Assembly (NCBI RefSeq): GCF_011947265.1
Contig: NZ_JAATHD010000027.1
Span: 19,284 to 83,283 of the forward strand
Length of the DNA: 64,000 nucleotides
Source of the DNA: Paenibacillus sp. HB172176
GTDB taxonomy: Bacteria; Bacillota; Bacilli; Paenibacillales; Paenibacillaceae
Direction of reading: 5' to 3'
This document shows, piece by piece, positions 7,981 through 16,257 of this stretch. Both the position numbers and the translations under genes were made by a program. Each line of letters begins with the position of its first letter. Position 1 is the first letter of the stretch. The notes below the pieces were generated by a model, which worked only from the letters and a program-made list of their open reading frames with translations, was not told the origin of the DNA and ran no database searches.

Positions 7981-10900
7981 CTACCTGAGCAAATCAAGAT
8001 GCAAGGCAGCTCCTTGATGGGCCGGTTCGAGCTTCAATACTTCATGGAAATGTTGTTCGGCTTCTGCCGCATGTTCGAGTCCAAGCGAACCGAGCGCAAT
8101 CATATAGTGACAATGAATGCGATTTCTATTGTCCAGATTTTCGTCGAAGACCAAAAAGTCGGGCAATGACACGGCGAAATAATCGATTTTTTGCGATTGA
8201 AACAAATGTTGTTCACCGTAATCAACCAGCTTGTTGAAGCGACTGCGGGCTTCGCGTTCCAAGCCCAGCTTCCGCAGCGCCGCGCCTTGATAATAGATCA
8301 TGTGAGGAGGTTGATCATTATAGAACATGGCGCTTGCAGGCTCGCTCAGACCTTTCGAGGCGAGTAACCAGTATTTGCGAGCTTCCTCGGAACGGCCAAG
8401 CCTATGATAAGCATTTCCAAGGTAATAGTCGATATTATTCTCTTGAGCGCCTTCAAGCTTGCCTTCATTCAAGGATAGCGGATATTGCTTGGCCGCGTTC
8501 AGTTGATGAACGGCTTCATCCGCCTTTCCTTGCGCCAGAAGCTGTCTGGCAAGCTCTACTCGTGCCAGGACATATTGAGCCGGAACCTTGCCTTCCCCGC
8601 CTTCCCAAGGGTGAAAGCTGCGCGTAAGGATGAGCTTGAGCGCTTCTTCATGACGGCCAAGGAAGTTGTGCAGCGTCACATATTCGAGATACAGATCATC
8701 ACGAGCCTCGATTAACTTCTTATGCGTCTCCATGGCCGTTAAACGTTGTTCGGCTGAATAGGAAAGTTTCTTGCTTAATTGATCCAGCTCGTAGAAGACG
8801 CGCGCATCTTCCGGCGCAAGCGATTGCGCCTTCAGGAGCGATGCCATTGCTTCATCCGGCTTGTTTTGCTTATTATAATAAGCCAGAGCCAGATTGCGGT
8901 GTACGGTGGCGAAGCTGTTGTCCAGAGCAGCAGAAGCCTCCCAATTCGTTGCCGCATCCAAGTGGCGCTTCTTGTCGTACAGCAGATTGCCAAGATAATA
9001 GCGCGCCTTTGCGTCATTCCTGCGCGACTCGGCAGCATGGGACAAGACCAGGTAGTCTGCGATGGTATTCGGAAAGCAATAGGCGGATTCGGCTTGTTCG
9101 CCTCGCTCATAGAATGAGTTGCAGGACGAATCATCCCCGGACAAATGATGAAAGTAACCTTGATAATAGTGCACCATGGGATAGACATCTCCTTCGGTGC
9201 GCTCTGCCATTCTGCTCAGCAATTCCAGCGCTTCCTCGTACAACCCCATATCCGCATAATCCTGCGCCAGCGAGATATAATTGTGGACATCGTCGCGCAT
9301 AAGGCAGACGAGAGCATGCAGGGCTTTAGAGGCCCCTTCCGCTTTCCCTGCTGCTTGGCAGATTAAAAAGAGCTCATGGCGTGAACCGAAATCCATCGGA
9401 TCGTACGCCGAAGTTTCCAGTGCAAGACGCTCGGATTCTGAGAATCGCTTCAGCTTGCGCAATAACGCGGTTTTCACAAGTCTTGCTTTCAGGTTATGAT
9501 AGTGCGACGATAAGGAACGTTCAATAAGCTCCAGCGCCTCATCCAGCTTGCCGTCGCCCGCTGCAAGTTGAGCGAGCTCCAAATATCCTGCGGATTGCCA
9601 GGCGCCTGACCAAACGGATTTGTAGAAGGCTGCGAAGGCTTCTTCGCGACGATCCTGCCACTTGAGCGATTTACCCAGATGAAAGAACGGCTCCGCATCG
9701 TAGGGTCTGGCGTTATGGCGGGTAAGCGTTGCTATAGCGCGGCGGAAGTAAGCTTCGCTGTCCTGGAATTGTCCTCGTCGCAGCAAGAGCAGACCGTACG
9801 CATTATTTAAACGAATATCGTCAGGATCGCGCTTCAAGCCCTCCAAATAATAGGGATCGGGTTCATAGGTGGCATGGCGGTATTGCTCCAGATGTTGGCC
9901 GGCTAAGTAGAGTCCCTCCGTGCTTCGTATATCGGCAGGCTCGCCAATCGCTTTGGCGGGCTCAGGCGTTTTCTCTATTCCCTTTCGCGTCGGCCGATAG
10001 CTAACCAGTTCATTTCCATTATGATCCAGAACAACTAGCGACAGGTTCTGTTCTTCCTCTCCTTCTTCGAGAACCGCCGACGCACTGAAGGTTTGGGTCG
10101 GAGACAAACGAATGGTTTGATCGATATAATCGCGTTGCTTGCCGCTCAAGACGATCCGAGCTTGCTCGAAGATCGAGGTTGCATATACGGTTATCGTTGT
10201 TTGCCGTTCGTTGATTTCCAGATTGACAGCGGCATCGATCGTCGCATTCTTCACCATGCCGACTTCTTTGTAAGGCATAAAGTATTGCTTGAAGCTTTTC
10301 TCCTCATAGGGCTGAAGCCAGGTGAAATCGGGCTGGTTATCCGTATATACTCCAGTCATCAGCTCGATGTAAGGCCCGTCCTCATCGGTAAGATTGCGAT
10401 CCCAGGCTTGGCCGAACTCGCCATGCCCCCAAGTCCATTGTTTTTTGCCGGGGGACACATGCTTATTTGCAATATGAAGAATGCCCGCCTTCTTGTCGTG
10501 ATCGTAGCCTCCGACGAAATCGAAATCGGAATGATACGCCATATACGAGGTTGGTACTGGAATATTGCGGTATCGAGAAATGTCGACGCCCTCGGAATAA
10601 TCCATTTTATAATAAGTTCCGGTCGCGATCGGGAATTTGGATACATCCCGTTTGCCATGGTCGAATACAGCATGGACATCCGGCGGAAAAACGGACTGGG
10701 TGTAATCGTTGACGGCTACTGCGGGATTGGCCCACCATAGAAAGGTTTGCGGCTCGGCCGTTCGATTGTACAGCTGCGCGCTAATTTCCAGATAGGCTTT
10801 TCCGGGATGCAGGGTGAAGCCCGTCGTGACCTTCGTGCCGTACATGCGGTCGATTTCCCCTACCCACACCGTCTTGCTGCCGTCTTCGTTCTCGCGGATA

Positions 10901-11310
10901 TCGCAATCGACCGGTCCGTAAGTGTTCGGCCGGTGATGCTGCGGCCAGTTGAATTCGATGCCGCCAGAGATCCAAGGTCCGGCGAGTCCGACAAGCGCAG
11001 GTTTGATGACCCGATTATAATAGACAAAGTCGTATTGATTCGTCTTGTCCAATGCTCTGTAAATTCGGCCTCCCAGCTCAGGCATCAACTGAATTTGAAT
11101 GAATTCGTTCTCCAGGAAGACCATTCGGTACGGCTTCATCACCTTCTCGTCATAAACCTTGTCGATGACGGGATGCGGGTAGACGCGTCCCGAGCTCCCT
11201 TGATAAACACGTTTCTCGAGAAACATCGGGTTCTGATCAGGCTTCCCGACTTCATAAGTGGGCAGCTCTATCGTCTGTTCCCAAACCTTTACTTCAGCTT
11301 GTGCAGCCAT
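7981..11310 (-). CDS. Large DUF5107 and TPR repeat protein
   Basis: A 1109-residue cytoplasmic protein with no signal peptide. Residues 1 to about 350 form a DUF5107 domain, of the mutarotase/carbohydrate-binding superfold (MPELGGRIYRALDKTN, SGGIEFNWPQHHRP, TFLWWANPAVAVND, WGHGEFGQAWDRN). After a beta-rich linker to about 450, the remainder is a long array of tetratricopeptide-like helical hairpins (for example GLLLLRRGQFQDSEAYFRRA, LGKSLKWQDRREEAFAAFYK). The function is not established; the family is usually found with glycoside hydrolases. A good GAGGAGG precedes the ATG. Its promoter region shares a 66-bp element with that of the alpha-galactosidase gene. Confidence 0.85.
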   Translation of the reverse strand: MAAQAEVKVWEQTIELPTYEVGKPDQNPMFLEKRVYQGSSGRVYPHPVIDKVYDEKVMKPYRMVFLENEFIQIQLMPELGGRIYRALDKTNQYDFVYYNRVIKPALVGLAGPWISGGIEFNWPQHHRPNTYGPVDCDIRENEDGSKTVWVGEIDRMYGTKVTTGFTLHPGKAYLEISAQLYNRTAEPQTFLWWANPAVAVNDYTQSVFPPDVHAVFDHGKRDVSKFPIATGTYYKMDYSEGVDISRYRNIPVPTSYMAYHSDFDFVGGYDHDKKAGILHIANKHVSPGKKQWTWGHGEFGQAWDRNLTDEDGPYIELMTGVYTDNQPDFTWLQPYEEKSFKQYFMPYKEVGMVKNATIDAAVNLEINERQTTITVYATSIFEQARIVLSGKQRDYIDQTIRLSPTQTFSASAVLEEGEEEQNLSLVVLDHNGNELVSYRPTRKGIEKTPEPAKAIGEPADIRSTEGLYLAGQHLEQYRHATYEPDPYYLEGLKRDPDDIRLNNAYGLLLLRRGQFQDSEAYFRRAIATLTRHNARPYDAEPFFHLGKSLKWQDRREEAFAAFYKSVWSGAWQSAGYLELAQLAAGDGKLDEALELIERSLSSHYHNLKARLVKTALLRKLKRFSESERLALETSAYDPMDFGSRHELFLICQAAGKAEGASKALHALVCLMRDDVHNYISLAQDYADMGLYEEALELLSRMAERTEGDVYPMVHYYQGYFHHLSGDDSSCNSFYERGEQAESAYCFPNTIADYLVLSHAAESRRNDAKARYYLGNLLYDKKRHLDAATNWEASAALDNSFATVHRNLALAYYNKQNKPDEAMASLLKAQSLAPEDARVFYELDQLSKKLSYSAEQRLTAMETHKKLIEARDDLYLEYVTLHNFLGRHEEALKLILTRSFHPWEGGEGKVPAQYVLARVELARQLLAQGKADEAVHQLNAAKQYPLSLNEGKLEGAQENNIDYYLGNAYHRLGRSEEARKYWLLASKGLSEPASAMFYNDQPPHMIYYQGAALRKLGLEREARSRFNKLVDYGEQHLFQSQKIDYFAVSLPDFLVFDENLDNRNRIHCHYMIALGSLGLEHAAEAEQHFHEVLKLEPAHQGAALHLDLLR

Positions 11311-11348
11311 TTGTATTCATCCTCCTCAATCCATCTATTCTTGTATTC

Positions 11349-11414
11349 ATCGTACGGAAATCGGTCGCGGACCGCCATTGACAATTGAATGATAATGATG
11401 GACGATATGATGAT
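11349..11414 (-). promoter_or_regulatory. Shared 66-bp promoter/operator, copy A
   Basis: Aligned without gaps to 14531-14596, this segment has three identical blocks: ATCGTACGGAAA (positions 1-12), GCCATTGAC (26-34) and a 24-bp block (43-66) rich in GAT/ATG steps. Spacing is identical in both. On the minus strand the first block supplies a possible -10 (TACGAT) without a good -35, as expected of an activator-dependent promoter. The 24-bp block contains CATCAT twice, 12 bases apart. It lies 38 bases upstream of the DUF5107 start and in the region divergent to araC. Confidence 0.7.
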
Positions 11415-11464
11415 AATCATCCAATTCAATTCGTGATAATAGGGCATAACTACGGGGTGTCATA

Positions 11465-12358
11465 ATGATAGATAGACAATTGAAGGAAGATGGCTTCCAA
11501 TCGCAAAGATTGATCGTGCTTCCAGATCATATCTTGGACGAATACTCTGCACATCCGCTGATCAAGTCGCTGCATATTACAGATATCGGCTGCTTTCCTC
11601 ATGCGCGCGATCATTACCGAAGACGGCCGGAGGGCAGTCAGGCTTATATCATCATGTATTGCACGAACGGGCGAGGGTGGGTAAGAAGGAATAACGAACG
11701 GCGTTACGAGGTGCGCAAGGGCGAGATTACAGTCATCCCTGCCGGCATGCCGCATGAATATGGATCTTCGGAAGAGGAGCCATGGACGATCTATTGGCTG
11801 CATGTGAAGGGCGAGCTGGGGCCGTCATTCTTCGAAGAGGAATGGAACGCGGCGCCAGTGCCCCTTCCGGTGGAGCGTTCTTCGGAAATGATCGGATTGT
11901 TCGACGAATGCTTTGGATTGCTCAGCCAAGGCTATTCTCTGGAGCATGTCGCCTATGTCTCGCAGCTTGCTTGTCATCTGGCGGGCTTGATTCGTCTTAT
12001 TCAGACCAGGCGTCAAGCTGTTCCGAGTCCAAGAAGGCAGCTTGATATCGAGAAGGCTATACAGTATATGACAGAGCGTCTGGAGGATAATGTATCACTG
12101 TCGGAGCTTGCCGCGCAGGCGGCATTGTCCGTCCCCCATTTCACGCAGCTCTTCAAAAAAAAGACCGGCTATTCGCCGATTGACTATTATCTGCGATTGA
12201 AAATACAGTTAGCCGGTCAATATCTGGATTTAACCGATCAAAGCGTCAAAGCAATCGGCGCGCGCGTTGGATTTCAGGATCCGTACTATTTCTCGCGCTT
12301 GTTCAAAAAAATAATGGGAAAGTCGCCTAGCGCGTACCGAAGCACGCATAAAGGCTGA
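11465..12358 (+). CDS. AraC family transcriptional regulator
   Basis: A 297-residue regulator with an N-terminal cupin-like sugar-sensing domain (about residues 25-150; the block GEITVIPAGMPHEYGSS is typical) and a C-terminal double HTH (about 195-295; LAAQAALSVPHFTQLFKKKTG and IGARVGFQDPYYFSRLFKKIMG). It is divergent from the DUF5107 operon and convergent with the alpha-galactosidase gene. It is the natural candidate to bind the duplicated 66-bp element, because one copy lies in its own upstream region. Confidence 0.9.
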   Translation: MIDRQLKEDGFQSQRLIVLPDHILDEYSAHPLIKSLHITDIGCFPHARDHYRRRPEGSQAYIIMYCTNGRGWVRRNNERRYEVRKGEITVIPAGMPHEYGSSEEEPWTIYWLHVKGELGPSFFEEEWNAAPVPLPVERSSEMIGLFDECFGLLSQGYSLEHVAYVSQLACHLAGLIRLIQTRRQAVPSPRRQLDIEKAIQYMTERLEDNVSLSELAAQAALSVPHFTQLFKKKTGYSPIDYYLRLKIQLAGQYLDLTDQSVKAIGARVGFQDPYYFSRLFKKIMGKSPSAYRSTHKG

Positions 12359-12383
12359 CTTCCCCAAGAGGGCCGATTGATTA

Positions 12384-14510
12384 TTACTGCTCGCGTATAT
12401 GATACATCAGACTGTCAAAATCGCCTCTCAGCGGCAGTTCTATGCCGATTCGCATGAGCGACTGTCCGCTGTGCACGCCATCGATGCCGTCGATCCTATA
12501 CCCTTTGTCAGGGTTCAGTCCTTGCAGAAGCAAGCGGGGAAGCCGGTCGCCAAGCTTCTGAGAGTGAAGGAACGCGAATAGGACGCTCTCTTCCCCGCCG
12601 TTCCCGTCAGATCCGACATACTGCACCGCTTCGACGCCTTTGTGCTTCAGCATGCCCAGACGATATTGTCTGCCCTCTTGAACCAGAGGTCGTATGGCCT
12701 TGTACTGATCCACCAGAGCGGCTGCTTCCGCAAGCTGGTCCTTGCTCCAGTGGTTCAGGTTGGCTCCGATTCCGAGCGTGCCCGTCATAGCGCTGTGGAA
12801 GCGGTATGCGATGGAAGTAGCGCGCTTGTTCATCCCGCTAATCTCTTCCGTCACCCAGCAGGTCATCAGCTTCGGCGTATAGACGTACGAGAAGCCTTCT
12901 TGAATGCTAAGTCGATCAAATGCGTCCGTGTTGTCGCTCGGCCATGCTTGATCGGCGTAGCGCAGCATGCCGAAGTCGATGCGGGAGCCGCCGCCGGCGC
13001 AGGTCTCGAATGCGACATGGGGAAATTTCTCGCGCAGCTCCGCCCATATCTCGTATAAGCTGTGAACATGCCGAGTCCATAGCTCCTTCTGGCGATTAAG
13101 GGGATGATTGTGCATGCCCGGCTCGGTAATCGTACGGTTCATATCCCATTTGATGAATGAGATGTCATGTTGTCCAAGCAGCTCCGACATAAATGAAAGG
13201 ATGTAGCTTTTCACCTCGGGCATGGACAAATTGAGCACGAGTTGATTGCGAAGCTCCGTACGCGAGCGGGTAGGAAAATGATAGACCCAATCGGGATGGC
13301 TGCGATACAGATCGCTGTCCGGATTAACGGCTTCCGGCTCGACCCAGATGCCGAACTCCATGCCGAGTCCGCGAACCTTGTGAATCAGCTCGCCAAGACC
13401 GTTCGGGAATTTATCCGAATTGACGGTCCAATCCCCCAAACCTGCATGATCATGATTGCGCTGACCGAACCAGCCGTCATCGATAACGAACAGCTCCACG
13501 CCAAGCCGGGAAGCGCGCTCGGCAAGCTCCATCTGATCTTGTACGTTGACGTCGAAGTATGTGGCTTCCCATGAATTATACAGCACCTTGCGCAGTCCTC
13601 TGTCAGGCGCCACGACTTCATATTGATAGCGGTGCAGCATGCGGCTCATGGCGCCAAACCCGTCCGAGACGTAACCGCCTACAAAGGTCGGCGTTGCAAA
13701 GCTATGCCCCGGCTGAAGCGTCCATTCGCTGTCGAAATCGTTGATGCCTCCCGTTACCCTCACGAGCTCGAATGCTGTTTTCTCCGCGACGATCTTCCAG
13801 TTGCCGCTCCAGGCCAGCGCCCCGAACCATACTTGACCGGATTGCTCGGAAGCGTTCCCTCCGTCGATCGCGAACCATGGATTGGCGTGGCCGTCGGTGA
13901 AGCCGCGCCGCGACTCCAGCACCGTCTTCCCTTCGGATAGATCCGTATTCCGGAGTTGAAATTCGCCGGACCATTTACCCGTTACATGGGTTAAGCGATG
14001 GCGAGGCAGCACCGGCATTGTCCAAGCGGCCGACTGGACATTCTCCAGCACGATATCCTGGCTTCCGCAATTGTCTATGACGGCGGAACGTTCGATGAGG
14101 TCAAGTCCGGGAAAGACGGTGTAGATCAGGCGTGCCTGGAGCGGATAGTACTCATCCTTCAGCATAATCGTCAGCGTCTCTCTGCCATCCTGTTGTTCAA
14201 TGGCATATCCTTCGTAGTCAAGACGAAGATCGCGCACACCGTCATGCCAGCGAACCTTCAAGGACGGCTCCATATACGACAAACCGCCCCAGTAGGCGTA
14301 TTCTTCCGCTTCACGATCCAAAGCGGCATCGAACGAGCTATGCGAACGACTGCCTAAGAGAGGCGCGCAGTCTGCCGCCGCAACGGGATCTCCCCAATAC
14401 AAATGCTGCAGAATTCCTTTATCATTGATGCCGAATACGTAAGAACTGTGATCCGTAGAGATCGAAAATATGCGCAGGACAGGGTCGAAATGAATATTCA
14501 GAATGATCAC
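12384..14510 (-). CDS. Alpha-galactosidase, glycoside hydrolase family 36
   Basis: A 708-residue retaining alpha-galactosidase that removes terminal alpha-galactose. GH36 hallmarks are in order: FVIDDGWFGQRNHDHAGLGDW, the nucleophile motif IKWDMNR (Asp near residue 456), CAGGGSRID, and the acid/base motif SDNTDAFDR (Asp near residue 526). No signal peptide is visible, so it acts inside the cell on imported oligosaccharides. The start is uncertain: GTG 14510 overlaps its only GAGGTGAT, so a nearby alternative start a few codons downstream is possible. Copy B of the shared 66-bp element lies 20 bases upstream. Confidence 0.94.
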   Translation of the reverse strand: MIILNIHFDPVLRIFSISTDHSSYVFGINDKGILQHLYWGDPVAAADCAPLLGSRSHSSFDAALDREAEEYAYWGGLSYMEPSLKVRWHDGVRDLRLDYEGYAIEQQDGRETLTIMLKDEYYPLQARLIYTVFPGLDLIERSAVIDNCGSQDIVLENVQSAAWTMPVLPRHRLTHVTGKWSGEFQLRNTDLSEGKTVLESRRGFTDGHANPWFAIDGGNASEQSGQVWFGALAWSGNWKIVAEKTAFELVRVTGGINDFDSEWTLQPGHSFATPTFVGGYVSDGFGAMSRMLHRYQYEVVAPDRGLRKVLYNSWEATYFDVNVQDQMELAERASRLGVELFVIDDGWFGQRNHDHAGLGDWTVNSDKFPNGLGELIHKVRGLGMEFGIWVEPEAVNPDSDLYRSHPDWVYHFPTRSRTELRNQLVLNLSMPEVKSYILSFMSELLGQHDISFIKWDMNRTITEPGMHNHPLNRQKELWTRHVHSLYEIWAELREKFPHVAFETCAGGGSRIDFGMLRYADQAWPSDNTDAFDRLSIQEGFSYVYTPKLMTCWVTEEISGMNKRATSIAYRFHSAMTGTLGIGANLNHWSKDQLAEAAALVDQYKAIRPLVQEGRQYRLGMLKHKGVEAVQYVGSDGNGGEESVLFAFLHSQKLGDRLPRLLLQGLNPDKGYRIDGIDGVHSGQSLMRIGIELPLRGDFDSLMYHIREQ

Positions 14511-14530
14511 CTCATGTGCTTGATGCGCTT

Positions 14531-14596
14531 ATCGTACGGAAAATCGCGGTTTGAAGCCATTGACGATATGCGGATAATGATGGACGATATGATGAT
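14531..14596 (-). promoter_or_regulatory. Shared 66-bp promoter/operator, copy B
   Basis: This is the second copy of the element at 11349-11414, ungapped, with about 49 of 66 identical positions concentrated in three blocks. It sits 20 bases upstream of the alpha-galactosidase start and in the region divergent to the sulfatase gene, so it could control both. Confidence 0.7.
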
Positions 14597-14736
14597 TCAT
14601 TAGAATGCGACAATCAAAACGAAAAAAAACCAATCAACGTCCGGTCGGTCGCGAAACAGCTGACAGGTATAATAGAAGAATGGCGGATGAACGATAATCG
14701 GATTGAGTGCCATAAAATTGCAGAAGGAGCGTGCAG

Positions 14737-16257
14737 ATGAAAGCTATACTGGTTATGTTCGACTCATTGAACCGTCATATGCTTCCTCCCTACGGGGGAA
14801 AGGACATTCATGCACCAAACTTCAGTCGTCTGGCCGAACAAAGCGTGACCTTCGACAATCATTGGGTAGGCAGCATGCCTTGCATGCCCGCAAGGAGAGA
14901 TTTGTTAACGGGTCGTCATCATTTTCTCCATCGAAGCTGGGGGCCGCTTGAACCGTTCGACGATTCCATGCCCGCGATGCTGCGGGAGAACGGCGTCTAC
15001 TCCCACTTGGTCAGCGATCACTATCATTACTGGGAAGCCGGAGGCTCTACCTACCATGGTCAATATACGACATGGGACAATGTGCGCGGGCAAGAGGGCG
15101 ATCCCTGGAAAGGCGTGGTCGCCGAGCAGAGTATACCTGAGCATGTTCACCGCTATGAAGGATATCGCGGCCGTTTGTTCCGTCAAGACTGGATTAACCG
15201 GCAATCTATGCGTACGGAAGACAGCCATTCTCAGACGAAGACCTTCGCGCGTGGATTGGAATTTATTCGTACCAACCACGCAGAGGACAACTGGCTGCTT
15301 CAGATCGAAGCTTTCGATCCACATGAGCCTTTTTTCGCCCCTCAAGCCTACAGAGACCTCTATCCGCATGATTACGAGGGTAAGCCGTTCGATTGGCCTA
15401 ACTATGCGCAAGTGCAGGAAACCAGACAGGAAGCGGAGCATTGTAGGTACGAATACTCAGCGCTGCTGAGCATGTGCGACGCGTCGCTTGGCAAGGTTAT
15501 GGATGCCATGGACGAATACGGCTTATGGAAGGATACCCTGCTGATTGTTACCACGGATCATGGACTGCTGCTCGGCGAGCATGACTGGTGGGGCAAGAGC
15601 ATGATGCCGTTCTATAACGAGATCGCCCGAACGCCGCTGTTTCTATGGGATCCCCGTTCCGGCAGTCGCGGTGCGAGATGCGGGCAATTGACGCAAATGA
15701 TCGATCTTGCCCCGACCATACTGGATTTCTTTGGCGTCGCAGCGACGAAGGATATGACAGGCATCCCGCTGACAGATGCGCTGCGGGCGGAAGCTGAGGG
15801 ACGACGCAGCCGCGAGGCGGTCATGTTCGGCATACACGGAGCCCATGTGAATTGCACCGATGGCCGGTATGTCTATATGCGCGCGCCCGTACGGGCGGAT
15901 AACTCTCCGCTTTACAACTATACGCTTATGCCGGCGCATATGGCTTCGCTCTTCTCTGTAGAGGAGCTGTCAGGCATGGAGTTGTCCGAACCCTGGACGT
16001 TCACGAAGGGATTGCGCACGCTTCGCATCAAAGCCGACAGCTTTGTTCCCGCGCACCGGATGGGCACCCTGCTGTATGATTTGGATACCGACCCCATGCA
16101 AAGCCAGACGTTGAACGACGAGGCGGCCGAAGAGCGGATGAAGCTCTTGCTCGTGAAGCTGATGGAGGCGAGCGCCGCGCCGCAGGAGCAGTACGAGCGT
16201 CTGGGGTTGGACAAAGAACCGCCGAGAACCCAGCCTTACGCATCTTCCGGCGAATAG
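14737..16257 (+). CDS. Formylglycine-dependent sulfatase
   Basis: A 506-residue type I sulfatase of the alkaline phosphatase superfamily. The activation motif C-x-P-x-R is present as CMPAR at residues 49-53; Cys49 would be oxidised to formylglycine. Metal-ligand blocks include VMFDSLNRH near the N terminus and TTDHGLLLGEHDWWGKSMMPF near residue 275. No signal peptide is seen, so it is cytoplasmic. ATG 14737 is chosen over GTG 14731 because AAGGAG then lies seven bases upstream. No maturase (anSME or FGE) is encoded in the window. It is divergent from the alpha-galactosidase and its last 22 bases overlap the convergent response regulator gene. Confidence 0.92.
   Translation: MKAILVMFDSLNRHMLPPYGGKDIHAPNFSRLAEQSVTFDNHWVGSMPCMPARRDLLTGRHHFLHRSWGPLEPFDDSMPAMLRENGVYSHLVSDHYHYWEAGGSTYHGQYTTWDNVRGQEGDPWKGVVAEQSIPEHVHRYEGYRGRLFRQDWINRQSMRTEDSHSQTKTFARGLEFIRTNHAEDNWLLQIEAFDPHEPFFAPQAYRDLYPHDYEGKPFDWPNYAQVQETRQEAEHCRYEYSALLSMCDASLGKVMDAMDEYGLWKDTLLIVTTDHGLLLGEHDWWGKSMMPFYNEIARTPLFLWDPRSGSRGARCGQLTQMIDLAPTILDFFGVAATKDMTGIPLTDALRAEAEGRRSREAVMFGIHGAHVNCTDGRYVYMRAPVRADNSPLYNYTLMPAHMASLFSVEELSGMELSEPWTFTKGLRTLRIKADSFVPAHRMGTLLYDLDTDPMQSQTLNDEAAEERMKLLLVKLMEASAAPQEQYERLGLDKEPPRTQPYASSGE

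Noticed and set aside
10093..11388. Plus-strand open frames antisense to the DUF5107 gene
   Set aside because: They are frame shadows of a GC-rich coding strand, without start signals or domains.
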